Origin: Pollutimonas sp963712655 | Lineage (GTDB): Bacteria; Pseudomonadota; Gammaproteobacteria; Burkholderiales; Burkholderiaceae_B | Length of the DNA stretch: 64,000 nt | Direction of reading: 5' to 3' | Assembly: GCA_963712655.1 (NCBI GenBank) | Contig: CAVQIT010000002.1 | Coordinates: 124,001-188,000, forward strand | Shown: piece by piece, positions 34,556 through 43,255 of the stretch | Layout: each line of letters begins with the position of its first letter | Numbering within the stretch: the first letter of the stretch is position 1 | Notes under the pieces: model-generated | The model's input: only the letters and a program-made list of their open reading frames with translations | Told to the model about the DNA's origin: nothing | Database searches by the model: none | Position numbers and translations under genes: made by a program

Positions 34556-35497
34556 GGTCATGCTGGGGATGTCCGCCTGTTTTGCCGAATCGAAATTGAT
34601 CAGGTTTTGAATAACGCCGCGTATCCAGCGGTTCAAGGGGTCTTGATGGGCGCGGCTGTGCCAGTACAAGCCGAATTTCATGCCGGGCAAGTCCAGCGGG
34701 CTATTGAACAAAGCCAGGTTGTGGCCCGCGCAGACATGAATTGCCAACTGCCTGGGAATGGTAGCGACCAGATCCGTTTCTTTGATGATATGCGGAATCA
34801 TCATGAAGCTTCGTTCGGAGAGCACGATATTTCGCTTTAATCCGATATTCGACAGCGCTTTGTCGATCGCGCCGTCGTAGAAGCTAGGGCGGCTGGGCGT
34901 GATTTGCACATGCCGCAATGAACAGAAGCGTTCCGGCGTCATGGGCTCGCGAAACGCGGGATGGTCGGTGCGCGCAATGCAGACAGCCTGATCGTTGCAT
35001 AATTGCTTGAAGTGCATTCTTCCGCTTGGCACTACGCCAGGCCCCAGTCCCAGGTCGACATCGGCCCGTTCCATCCATTCATGGATATGAATCCGGTTCG
35101 CCTCGCGTACGGTCAGAGTGACATTCGGCGCTTCTTTTTCCAGGACTCGGGCCAGCGTGGGCACGGCCAGCAGCCGCATGTAATCCACCGCCACGATCAC
35201 TATGTTTCCCGAAAAGTTTTTTGGGTCGAACGGACCTTGGGTCGCCAGCATGGATTGCATTTGGCCCACCAGCGATTCCGCCGTTTGCGCAAGGTGCAGG
35301 GCGCGCTCGCTCGGCATCATCTGCGATGATGACTTGATAAGCAAGGGGTCGTTGAACAATTGGCGCAGCTTTGCCAGCATGGCGCTGGCCGCAGGCTGCG
35401 ACATGCCCAGCACGGTTGCCGCGCGGGTAACGCTGCGTTCTCGAACCAGCACGACCAGGCAATACAGCGACCACGCATCTAGACGGGGAATATTCAA
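34544..35497 (-). CDS. LysR-family transcriptional regulator
   Basis: 317 residues. N-terminal winged helix (LYCLVVLVRERSVTRAATVL then GMSQPAASAMLAKLRQLF) and a C-terminal effector domain (GNIVIVAVDYMRLLAVPTLA, PEAPNV-like segment, HPAFREPMTPERF). Divergent from the crotonase/CoA-ligase operon with a 294-bp gap, the usual arrangement for a LysR activator of a catabolic operon; the effector is likely a substrate or CoA intermediate. Final residues (TRAC and stop) are encoded by the repeat element. Confidence 0.88.
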   Translation of the reverse strand: MNIPRLDAWSLYCLVVLVRERSVTRAATVLGMSQPAASAMLAKLRQLFNDPLLIKSSSQMMPSERALHLAQTAESLVGQMQSMLATQGPFDPKNFSGNIVIVAVDYMRLLAVPTLARVLEKEAPNVTLTVREANRIHIHEWMERADVDLGLGPGVVPSGRMHFKQLCNDQAVCIARTDHPAFREPMTPERFCSLRHVQITPSRPSFYDGAIDKALSNIGLKRNIVLSERSFMMIPHIIKETDLVATIPRQLAIHVCAGHNLALFNSPLDLPGMKFGLYWHSRAHQDPLNRWIRGVIQNLINFDSAKQADIPSMTRAC

Positions 35498-35791
35498 ATC
35501 CGGCGATTCCTGATAGTCGGCGCGGGATACAGGCGGTTCCTGCGATCCGATCGATTATCTCATGGATCGATGGCCACAAGACGGCGCCGCGGTCCGGCCA
35601 AGGCAGCCTGGCCAAGGAGATACTTTCATAGGATGCAAGCGCTCCGCCCCAGGAGACGGCGTCAATGTTCACGGCCTTCCAGACATGGTTATCAGCATTT
35701 CCTTATTCCGGTTATGCGTCTTTCGGCATGGACATTCAATACCCCATGTCGCATATTGATCGACATTCCAACTTAGAAAAAGGAGATCATT

Positions 35792-36661
35792 TTGCATTCG
35801 AAACTCGAGGCTAATGCGCCCTACAAAAACTACCGTTATGTTTTGGTGGAGCAGAGCGCCGGCGTGCTCACGATCACGTTGAACCGGCCAGAGAAACGCA
35901 ACGCGATGGGCGTGGGGCTAACGCTGGAAATGGTCGATCTGCTGGAGCAAGTGACCTATGACGCCAATGTCAGAGTGGTCGTCCTCACCGGCGCCGGCGA
36001 CTCCTTTTGCGCCGGCATGGACTTGAAGGATTTCTTCGACGCTTCCGAGCACGACGAGATGACCTTGCGCCGGGCGCAAGACGCGGCGAACTTGTGGCGG
36101 GTCCGGTTGCTGCGCAATCTGCCCCAGCCCACCATTGCAATGGTAAATGGCCACTGTTTCGGCGGAGGGTTTTCGATTGTGGAGGCTTGCGATATTGCGT
36201 TTGCCGATGAGCAGGCAAAACTGGCCATTTCTGAAATCAATTTCGGCCATTTCACCGGAGGTCCTGTCGCCAAATCGGTTCGCTCCACAATGACCTCGCG
36301 TTCGGCCAGCTATTATGCTTTGAGCGGCCGTGGGTTCAGTGGGGCCGAGGCGGTGCGCACGGGCTTCATCACGCAGGCATTCAGCAAAGCCGATCTGCAC
36401 AGGGAAACCTATCAACTGGCCCGGGAATTGGCCGAGAAAGACCCGGTGGCGCTGCATCTGACCAAAGAAAGCCTGCGGTTCGCCGGCGATATGTCGTGGG
36501 ATGCCGCGCTGAGCTATAACGTGGCGAAAGCTGCCGAGCTGTCTGTGCGGCAGCAAGGGGACACGTCGCGGGCCTCTTCGATAAATGCCTTTCTCGGCGG
36601 CAAGTTGCGCCCTGGCCTCAGCGGTTCGGGCGATGCCGGCGACTCTGGCCAAGCCAAGTAG
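35792..36661 (+). CDS. enoyl-CoA hydratase/isomerase family protein, similar to hydroxycinnamoyl-CoA hydratase-lyase
   Basis: 289 residues, crotonase fold. Seen: VLTITLNRPEKRNAMG, oxyanion-hole GAGDSFCAGMDLKDFF, NGHCFGGGFSIVEACDIAFAD and SEINFGHFTGG with the Glu found in feruloyl/p-coumaroyl-CoA hydratase-lyase. The MDLKDFF and the long C-terminal helix resemble that subfamily more than FadB-type hydratases. Start is a TTG at 35792 with AAAAAGGAG upstream. The product may hydrate, or hydrate and cleave, an enoyl-CoA from an aromatic or branched acid; the substrate is not known. Confidence 0.85.
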   Translation: MHSKLEANAPYKNYRYVLVEQSAGVLTITLNRPEKRNAMGVGLTLEMVDLLEQVTYDANVRVVVLTGAGDSFCAGMDLKDFFDASEHDEMTLRRAQDAANLWRVRLLRNLPQPTIAMVNGHCFGGGFSIVEACDIAFADEQAKLAISEINFGHFTGGPVAKSVRSTMTSRSASYYALSGRGFSGAEAVRTGFITQAFSKADLHRETYQLARELAEKDPVALHLTKESLRFAGDMSWDAALSYNVAKAAELSVRQQGDTSRASSINAFLGGKLRPGLSGSGDAGDSGQAK

Positions 36662-36672
36662 GAATGCCGGTA

Positions 36673-37398
36673 ATGGCTCTCGCCCCTTGCTATGACGGCT
36701 TCCGGCATTTGCGGCTGGACTACGATGAGGCGGGCATTTTGAGCATCGCTCTGCACCGGCCGGAGAAGCGCAATGCCATTGGCGTGGTCATGACGCATGA
36801 ACTGGTGCGCGTTTTCGATATTGTTGCGCGCGACGATCAGGTGAAGGTTGTCATCATCAGCGGGGCGGGCAACTCTTTTTCGGCGGGCATGGACCTGAAG
36901 GAGATGTTCGATGCGTCCGCATACGATGCCGCGACGCTCCATCGCGCGCGCAGCGCCACGAATGAATGGCGGACACGCTCGTTGCGCCAACTGCCTCAGA
37001 CCACCATTGCTAATGTCCGCGGCTTTTGCCTGGGCGGCGCGCTGCCATTGGTGGAGTCGTGCGACATTGCCTTTTGCAGCGTCGACGCCATATTCGGCAT
37101 TCCAGAGACGAACTTCGGGTTCTTTCCGGGCGGTCCGATAGCCAAGACCCTGCTCAATGGGATGCCGCGCCGCGCCGCCGCCTATTACGCGCTCAGCGGC
37201 CGTACCTTCACAGGTCAGGATGCCGCGGCAATGGGGCTGGCAACGGCCGCATTCGGCGTTGAGCAACTGGATGCCGAAACCTGGCTGCTTGCCCGTGAAA
37301 TTGCCGCCCGCGCCGCGCCGCGGGCGATGCCGCCCGAGTCCATGCCCGGTATCTGCGATGGCGTCCTATCGATGCCCTCTGACGTATCAGGCCGTTAA
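36673..37398 (+). CDS. second enoyl-CoA hydratase/isomerase family protein
   Basis: About 241 residues, a shorter paralogue of the gene before it (IALHRPEKRNAIG, GAGNSFSAGMDLKEMF, VRGFCLGGALPLVESCDIAF, PETNFGFFPGGP). The active-site Glu is kept in PETNFG, but the C-terminus is shorter by about 40 residues. An ATG at 36664 also opens the frame; the ATG at 36673 (MALAPCYDG) is better spaced from AGGAA. It follows the first gene by a few bases. The pair may form a mixed complex or do two successive steps. Confidence 0.82.
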   Translation: MALAPCYDGFRHLRLDYDEAGILSIALHRPEKRNAIGVVMTHELVRVFDIVARDDQVKVVIISGAGNSFSAGMDLKEMFDASAYDAATLHRARSATNEWRTRSLRQLPQTTIANVRGFCLGGALPLVESCDIAFCSVDAIFGIPETNFGFFPGGPIAKTLLNGMPRRAAAYYALSGRTFTGQDAAAMGLATAAFGVEQLDAETWLLAREIAARAAPRAMPPESMPGICDGVLSMPSDVSGR

Positions 37399-37402
37399 AC
37401 CG

Positions 37403-38983
37403 ATGACTTCGATTAAAAAGAATATGGATAATCTGCACGATCTTCTGCAAAGAAATGAACGTTTGTATGCCGGCCGCATCGCCATCCGATGCGAGGGCAC
37501 TGTACGCACCCATGGCGAGCTGGCCGACCGAGCCCGGCGCCTGGGCAGCGCGCTGCAGCAGCGCGGCGTGCGGCATGGCGACCGTGTTGCCATTCTTGCC
37601 CGCAATGGGATCGAGATGGTGGAATCGCTGTGCGCGTGTGAATGGTACGGCTATGTCGCCGTGCCGCTGAACCATAGGCTGGCTGCCAAGGAACTGGCCG
37701 ATATTGTCCGGGATTGCAGTCCCGCCGCATTGATCGCGGAGCTTGAGTTCGATGTCACCGCTCAGCTTCTGCGCGGCGTGCTTCGTTCTCCCGCTTTGAT
37801 GGCGATAGTTGGTAGCCCGGATCATGAGCTGGACTACGAGTCGCTGGTTTCCAGCGGCAATTGCGTCCCGCCGAGCATCAAGCCCGGCGGCCAGGATACC
37901 GCCTATATCATTTATACCAGCGGATCGACCGGGCGGCCCAAAGGCGTCATGCTTGGGCATGCGGGAATGGTTGAGTCGGGCCGCTTATTGTCGGCGCCGG
38001 CGGGCGTCCGGCCGGACAGCCTGATGCTGGTCGTGATGCCATTGTTTCATGTCGGCGCCATCGCCCAGCGCCTGGGACACGTGGTGAATGGCTCCAGCAT
38101 CTTGCTGCATCGCAAGTTCGATGCCGCGACGGTGGTCGCGGACATAGAAAAGCATCGTATTACCGAGGTGCATCTTGCGCCCATGATGTTGCGCTCGGTG
38201 CTTGACTGCGCCGATCGAACGGATGCGGACCTGTCGTCCCTGGAAACCGTCAAATACGCGTCGTCGCCGATCCCGGACGACACGCTGGATCGCGCCATCG
38301 GCCGCTTCGGGCCTCATCTTTTGCAGTTCTACGCGATGACCGAAGCCGGCGGTATTGCCACCGTGTTGCACAAGTACGTGCATGCCGCCGCCGCCCGGGG
38401 AGAGTCGCCGCGCTACTTGCGGTCGGCGGGGCAGGCTCACTGGGGCTGCGCGATCGAGACACGGCGCGCCGACGGCAGTTTATGTGATGTGGATGAAAGC
38501 GGCGAAGTCTGGTTGCAGACGCCCAGCGTCATGCAGGGCTATTGGTCCAACGATGCCCTGACGCGCGAGGCCCGGGTCGGTCCCTGGCTGCGCACTGGCG
38601 ACGTCGGGCGCTTGGACGCGGATAATTTCCTGTTCATTGTCGACCGCATGAAGGACATGATAATTTCGGGCGGCGAAAACATCTACAGCTCTGAAGTCGA
38701 GCGCGCCCTGGAGTCTCATCCGGCGGTGCTCGAGGCCGCCGTCATTGGCGTTCCGGATGAAAAATGGGGGGAGTCGGTCAAGGCTTTCGTTGTGTACCGT
38801 CCCGGTGCCGAAGGCCCCTCGGCCGATGACCTTATCGAATATTGCCGCGACCGGATCGGCAGCTACAAGAAGCCTCGCACAATCGAGTTCCTGGAGCGAT
38901 TGCCCCGTTTGCCTCATGTCGAGAAGATAGACAAATCCGCGCTTCGGCTGCCTTATTGGGTAGGCAAGACCCGCCAGGTTTGA
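37403..38983 (+). CDS. acyl-CoA ligase, AMP-binding (ANL) family
   Basis: 526 residues from the ATG at 37403. Activates a carboxylic acid to its CoA thioester through an acyl-adenylate. Seen: P-loop IIYTSGSTGRPKGVM, FYAMTEAGG (A5), WLRTGDVGRLD (A7), DMIISGGENIYSSEVE (A8), and the C-terminal Lys in HVEKIDKSALR (A10). With the crotonase pair it suggests acid + CoA then side-chain shortening, as in ferulate or p-coumarate degradation, but no vanillin or aldehyde dehydrogenase is next to it. The frame upstream of 37403 is an out-of-frame overlap with the gene before. Confidence 0.88.
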   Translation: MTSIKKNMDNLHDLLQRNERLYAGRIAIRCEGTVRTHGELADRARRLGSALQQRGVRHGDRVAILARNGIEMVESLCACEWYGYVAVPLNHRLAAKELADIVRDCSPAALIAELEFDVTAQLLRGVLRSPALMAIVGSPDHELDYESLVSSGNCVPPSIKPGGQDTAYIIYTSGSTGRPKGVMLGHAGMVESGRLLSAPAGVRPDSLMLVVMPLFHVGAIAQRLGHVVNGSSILLHRKFDAATVVADIEKHRITEVHLAPMMLRSVLDCADRTDADLSSLETVKYASSPIPDDTLDRAIGRFGPHLLQFYAMTEAGGIATVLHKYVHAAAARGESPRYLRSAGQAHWGCAIETRRADGSLCDVDESGEVWLQTPSVMQGYWSNDALTREARVGPWLRTGDVGRLDADNFLFIVDRMKDMIISGGENIYSSEVERALESHPAVLEAAVIGVPDEKWGESVKAFVVYRPGAEGPSADDLIEYCRDRIGSYKKPRTIEFLERLPRLPHVEKIDKSALRLPYWVGKTRQV

Positions 38984-39014
38984 TGCCCGGCTTGTTGATA
39001 AAAGGAAATATTGC

Positions 39015-39449
39015 ATGACAGCTATCACATTGAAAACGGCGGCGGCCATTGTCGAGCACGCCATCGAGAAAGCCCGCGAACGCGGATTCCAGCCGCTTGC
39101 GGTCGCCGTGCTGGATGCTCGCGGACAGCTCAAGGCTTTCGGCTCCGAGGATGGAACCAGCTTGCTGCGGGCGCAAATCGCCATCTCCAAGGCCTGGGGG
39201 GCTCTTGGAATGGGCATGGGCGGACGCAGCCTGACCAGCCGCGCTCAGAAGAATCCCGCGTTCTTTACCGCTCTGGGCGCCATGTCCGAGGGGAAAATGG
39301 TGCCGGCGGCGGGAAGCGTGTTGATACGGACCGCGGCCGGCGAATTGATCGGCGCTGTCGGCATCAGCGGCGATTTGCCGGAGAACGACGAAGCGGCGGC
39401 CATCGCCGGCATAGAGGCCGCGGGGATGAGCGCCGATGCGGGTGAATGA
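39015..39449 (+). CDS. GlcG/HbpS family protein (haem-degrading-domain family)
   Basis: 144 residues: ITLKTAAAIVEHAIEKARE, LAVAVLDARGQLKAF, RAQIAISKAWGALGMG and AGELIGAVGISGDLPENDE are family marks. GlcG/HbpS-like proteins occur in many catabolic and glycolate-type operons; their biochemical job there is unclear. AAAGGAAA lies upstream of the ATG. Co-oriented with and 31 bp after the CoA ligase. Confidence 0.85.
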   Translation: MTAITLKTAAAIVEHAIEKARERGFQPLAVAVLDARGQLKAFGSEDGTSLLRAQIAISKAWGALGMGMGGRSLTSRAQKNPAFFTALGAMSEGKMVPAAGSVLIRTAAGELIGAVGISGDLPENDEAAAIAGIEAAGMSADAGE

Positions 39450-39500
39450 TGTGACATGAGGTAGAAGGGCAATCAACAATTCAAACATACAGGAGTAGAC

Positions 39501-40499
39501 ATGATGAATCGCTTAATGAATCTTGCCGGAATGCTGTTCTCGGCGGTATTGCTTGGGGGCGCCGTTACCGGCGGCGCCTATGCGGCCGACTATCCGGCAA
39601 AACCGATAAGGCTTGTGGTGCCTTTCCCCGCCGGCGGTCCGGCCGACAACCTGGCGCGCCCGCTTGCGCAGAAACTGACCGAGCGGCTGGGGCAAACCGT
39701 AGTGGTCGAGAACCGTCCCGGCGCCAACACCATGATAGGCGCGCAGTTCGTGGCGGGCGCCGAACCGGACGGATACACGCTGCTCCTGGCGAGCGACGCC
39801 GGCATGTCGCTGGTGCCGGCCTATTCGTCCGTGAGCGGCGTCGTCGTACCCTACGACCCGGCAACCGATTTCGCGCCTATTTCGATGCTGGCTCATCTGA
39901 CCCAGGTTTTATCGGTGCATCCCGACGTGCCGGTGAAAACATTGCAGGAACTGATAGCGCTGGCCAAGAAGCAGCCGGGCAAGCTTTCCTACGCCTCGTT
40001 CGGTGTGGGCAGCCAGTCGCAGATTGCGATGGAAACCTTGAATCTGAAGGCGGGGATCGACATTCTGCATGTGCCGTACAAGGGCGCATCGCCGGCGCTC
40101 ACCGACCTGGTGGCGGGCCGGGTGAATGTCATGCTGTCGTCGCCGTCCGGGCAACTGCCCTATATTCGCGACGGCCGCCTGAGGGCATTGGCCTATGCCG
40201 GGCCCAAAAGGTCGCCGGCCTTGCCCGATGTGCCCACGTTCGCCGAACTGGGCATGCCCGATTACGAGTCGCGCGGTTGGTTCGGCGTAGTGGCGCCCAG
40301 CGGTACGCCGCAGGCCATCCAGGATTTGCTGCGCAAAGAGGTCTGGTCGATAGTCGGTTCACCCGATTATCAGAACATGGCTATTTTGGCCAATGGTTTC
40401 GAGGTATCGGACATTTCGCCCGACAAGTTTCCTGCCTTCCTGGCGGAGGACAGATCCAAATGGAAGGCGCTGGTCGACTTCGTCAAGCCTCGGCTTTGA
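39501..40499 (+). CDS. Bug family tripartite tricarboxylate transporter binding protein
   Basis: 332 residues. Signal peptide (MNRLMNLAGMLFSAVLLGGA, cleavage after AYA), then YPAKPIRLVVPFPAGGPADNLARPLAQ, ENRPGANTMIGAQFVA, and VPYKGASPALTDLVAGRV, all TctC/Bug motifs. Binds a small carboxylate in the periplasm. Bug proteins are greatly expanded in Alcaligenaceae and often lack linked TctAB, as here. AGGAG precedes the ATG pair at 39501/39504. Likely captures the acid that the CoA ligase activates. Confidence 0.9.
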   Translation: MMNRLMNLAGMLFSAVLLGGAVTGGAYAADYPAKPIRLVVPFPAGGPADNLARPLAQKLTERLGQTVVVENRPGANTMIGAQFVAGAEPDGYTLLLASDAGMSLVPAYSSVSGVVVPYDPATDFAPISMLAHLTQVLSVHPDVPVKTLQELIALAKKQPGKLSYASFGVGSQSQIAMETLNLKAGIDILHVPYKGASPALTDLVAGRVNVMLSSPSGQLPYIRDGRLRALAYAGPKRSPALPDVPTFAELGMPDYESRGWFGVVAPSGTPQAIQDLLRKEVWSIVGSPDYQNMAILANGFEVSDISPDKFPAFLAEDRSKWKALVDFVKPRL

Positions 40500-40543
40500 G
40501 CAGGCCGGACCATTAATTTTCTTTCTTGATCCATGAGAGCAAC

Positions 40544-41695
40544 ATGCATTCAGAGTTAACTGAAGACCAAAGAATGTTTCGCGAAAGCATTCATCGTGTG
40601 ATGGCCGACCTTGCCACGCCCGAATACCTCCGGCGTATCGACAGAGAGGCCGCCTATCCCTACGAGATATACGATGCCTGGGTAGAGTTGGGTCTTTTCC
40701 GGGTTGGCTTCCCGGAGGAGTACGGAGGCATCGGCGGAGGGTTGATGGACCTTGTGCTGATTTCGCAAGACCTTGCCTACTGGAGCTATGACGTCTATAC
40801 CGCTTACAGCGTTTCGCTGTATACGGCGTTAACCCTGCTGAAATGCGGCACGCAAGAGCAAAAGCAGGCCTATCTTCCAAGGCTGATGGACGGCAGCCGC
40901 CGCATGTCGGCGTCCATCAGCGAGCCTGACGCCGGATCGGACGTCGCCGCATTGCGCACATCGGCGCGCCGCGACGGCGATAGCTGGATTTTGAATGGCC
41001 AGAAACTGTGGAACACCGCCGCCGGCTCAAGCAACAATGTCCTTCAAGTGCTGGCGCGAACGGACACGGATGCCGCGCCAAGAAAAGGCCTGTCGATTTT
41101 CCTGGTTGAAAATGATACGCCTGGAATTGTTTGCTGCAAGCTGGATATGGTGGGGCGGCGCGCCACCGGCACTTATGAAGTGTTCTTCACGGATGTGCGG
41201 GTTAAGGCCAGCCGCCTGCTCGGCGAGGAGAACAGCGGCTGGAAGTATTTGATGTCGTGCCTGCAAACCGAAAGAATCCTGACCTCGGCCGGGTATGTGG
41301 GCAGCAGCCAAAAGGTGGTTGACCTGGCATTGGCGCATGCGCTCGAGCGCAAGCAGTTCGGCCGCGCGATCGGCGAATTCCAGGCGATCAGCCACATGCT
41401 GGCGGACATGCAGACCGAGGTGGATGCCGCGCGCCTGCTGTTGTATCGCGCCGTCGACAAGCTGCAGCGCGGCGAAGATGCCTTGCGCGAAGTGTCGATG
41501 GCCAAGCTTTATGGTTCGGAAACCTATGCCAAAGTGGCCAATCAAGGCATGCAGATTCTAGGCGCCTATGGGTACAGCATGGAATTCGAAATGCAGCGGC
41601 ATTTCAGGGATGCGCGCAGCACCACGGTGGGCGCCGGCAGTTCGCAGATGCAGCGCAATGCGATTGCATCCACGATGGGTTTGAAAGGGCGTTGA
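40544..41695 (+). CDS. acyl-CoA dehydrogenase family protein
   Basis: 383 residues from the ATG at 40544; the open frame starts at a TTG at 40526. FAD-dependent alpha,beta-dehydrogenation of an acyl-CoA. Seen: FPEEYGGIGGGLMDLVLI, SISEPDAGSDVAALRT, LNGQKLWNTAAGSSN, ERKQFGRAIGEFQAISHMLADMQ, and GAYGYSMEFEMQRHFRDAR. The usual catalytic Glu region lies near the EFEMQRHFRD end. Last gene of the operon; would make the enoyl-CoA taken by the crotonases. Confidence 0.88.
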   Translation: MHSELTEDQRMFRESIHRVMADLATPEYLRRIDREAAYPYEIYDAWVELGLFRVGFPEEYGGIGGGLMDLVLISQDLAYWSYDVYTAYSVSLYTALTLLKCGTQEQKQAYLPRLMDGSRRMSASISEPDAGSDVAALRTSARRDGDSWILNGQKLWNTAAGSSNNVLQVLARTDTDAAPRKGLSIFLVENDTPGIVCCKLDMVGRRATGTYEVFFTDVRVKASRLLGEENSGWKYLMSCLQTERILTSAGYVGSSQKVVDLALAHALERKQFGRAIGEFQAISHMLADMQTEVDAARLLLYRAVDKLQRGEDALREVSMAKLYGSETYAKVANQGMQILGAYGYSMEFEMQRHFRDARSTTVGAGSSQMQRNAIASTMGLKGR

Positions 41696-42035
41696 GCTGG
41701 TTGAACGACGCATTGGCCGGGCGTGCTGTACAAGCTGTGTCCGGCCAGTTGCGTGTCATGTGGGCAGAGCGTTTGTGCAGGCCGGACTCTATGGCACGGC
41801 GCGATTCGCGCGCAACGCCTATGCGTACCTGGGGCTGTCTGGCGAGGCGCGCCGCTACGCTGGGGACGGTAAACGCCGGGATGCGGCTCGCGTTCTAGCC
41901 CTCAAACGGCAAAAGCCCCTGGGCGCAATGCCAAGGGGCTTACATTTTGGGAAACTGGTCAAAATTTTCCCGCACACACAAAAACCGAGTGTGATGAGTG
42001 CCCATCCCCGATAATGGGGAAGAGCCCATATTCAT
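41696..42035. other. 340-bp stretch without a supported gene
   Basis: Between the acyl-CoA dehydrogenase stop and tRNA-Ser. Two overlapping frames read protein-like pieces (for example AGLYGTARFARNAYAYLG near 41780), but they are short, lack ribosome sites and match no family I recognise; a decayed gene end is possible. The right part holds the tRNA terminator hairpin and a small CCCC-N6-GGGG stem near 42006-42019. Confidence 0.4.
41911..41946 (-). terminator. terminator of tRNA-Ser
   Basis: On the leftward strand AAGCCCCTTGG, a 7-nt loop and CCAGGGGCTT form a stem followed by TTTTG. It lies about 95 bp past the tRNA 3' end and in the right orientation for rho-independent termination of the tRNA transcript. 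Confidence 0.75.
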
Positions 42036-42125
42036 TGGCGGACAGGGTGAGATTCGAACTCACGGTACGCCTAAACGTACACTGGATTTCGAGTCCAGCG
42101 CATTCGACCACTCTGCCACCTGTCC
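42036..42125 (-). tRNA. tRNA-Ser (anticodon CGA)
   Basis: 90 nt including encoded CCA. The leftward strand begins GGACAGGTGGCAGAGTGG, has an anticodon arm CTGGA-CTCGAAA-TCCAG with CGA at the centre, a long variable arm typical of type II serine tRNAs (TGTACGTTTAGGCGTACC), a T arm GTGAGTTCGAATCTCAC, and closes with CCTGTCC-G-CCA. Reads UCG codons. Confidence 0.97.
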
Positions 42126-42359
42126 TTTTTGTGTCTTGTGGCTTGTCCACAAAACGGCAATACCCCTTGCCGGTGAAGCCAGCATCAAACCGGTCGAAGG
42201 TTTGGTGCACATCCAGCAAGTCCGCTATTCTAGCAAGGAAATAAAAAAACTCATAATTGGGCCGGCGCGCGTATCCGGGAAGGCGGGCAGAGGGGATTGG
42301 ACGGTACACTAATGTTTGCGGGATCGAGCTAATTTTGGACCATCCAACAAAGGAACAAC

Positions 42360-43142
42360 ATGCTTACAGGCAAACATGCAGTCATTACGGGTTCGACCAG
42401 CGGCATTGGGCTGGCGATCGCTCGCGAGCTGGCGTCCAATGGCGCCAATGTGGTGATCAACGGGTTTGGCGATGCCGCTGCTATAGAGAAAGAGCGGGTC
42501 AACCTGGAGCTTGAGTTCGATATCAAGGCCTACTACATCAACGCCGATCTGACGCAGGCCAAGGCGACGCGCGGCTTCATCAACGAAGCCATCATGGCGC
42601 TGGGCGGCATCGATATCCTGGTCAACAATGCCGGTATCCAGCATACCGATTTGGTCGAGGATTTCCCGGTAGATCGCTGGGACGCGATCATTGCGCTGAA
42701 CCTTTCGGCGGTATTCCACGGCACGGCCGCGGCATTGCCGCATATGAAAAAACAGGGCTGGGGCCGCATTATCAATATCGCCTCGGCCCATGGGCTGGTG
42801 GGATCGGCCAACAAATCCGCTTATGTCGCCGCCAAGCACGGCGTGGTGGGGCTGACCAAGGTCACGGCGCTGGAAAACGCCGGTAACGGGGTCACCTGCA
42901 ATGCGATCTGTCCGGGCTGGGTGCGTACTCCACTGGTCGAGACGCAGATCCAGGCCTTGGCGCAGAAACAGGGTATAAGCGTAGAGGATGCCGCCATCGG
43001 CTTGCTGACGGAAAAGCAGCCGTCTTTGCAGTTTGTCACGCCCAAGCAACTGGGCGGCGCGGCCGTATTCCTGGCTTCGGAAGCGGCCGATCAAATGACC
43101 GGCACCACGCTTACCCTGGATGGCGGCTGGACCGCCAGGTAA
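42360..43142 (+). CDS. bdhA: 3-hydroxybutyrate dehydrogenase
   Basis: 260 residues, classical SDR. Interconverts 3-hydroxybutyrate and acetoacetate with NAD, used in polyhydroxybutyrate and ketone body metabolism. Seen: cofactor motif ITGSTSGIGLAIA, NNAGIQH, catalytic Ser in INIASAHGLVGS, YVAAKHG (Y-x3-K), ICPGWVRTPLVETQI, and C-terminal MTGTTLTLDGGWTAR. The IQHTDLVEDFP segment is typical of the BdhA subgroup. A GGAACAAC site lies just before the ATG. Stands alone. Confidence 0.92.
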   Translation: MLTGKHAVITGSTSGIGLAIARELASNGANVVINGFGDAAAIEKERVNLELEFDIKAYYINADLTQAKATRGFINEAIMALGGIDILVNNAGIQHTDLVEDFPVDRWDAIIALNLSAVFHGTAAALPHMKKQGWGRIINIASAHGLVGSANKSAYVAAKHGVVGLTKVTALENAGNGVTCNAICPGWVRTPLVETQIQALAQKQGISVEDAAIGLLTEKQPSLQFVTPKQLGGAAVFLASEAADQMTGTTLTLDGGWTAR

Positions 43143-43255
43143 TCAAAGCAAGGGGCGGCAGGCGCTGGTCGCGGTTTGTCCGGCGCCATCGCCCGAAAAG
43201 AACGATCAATTTTCGAGAGTAACTCTCGTCCAGACACAGAAAAGGAAAGGGCAGC

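Noticed and set aside
41760..42014. Short open frame (84 codons) between the ACAD and tRNA-Ser
   Set aside because: No ribosome site or recognised family, and its end runs through the tRNA terminator.
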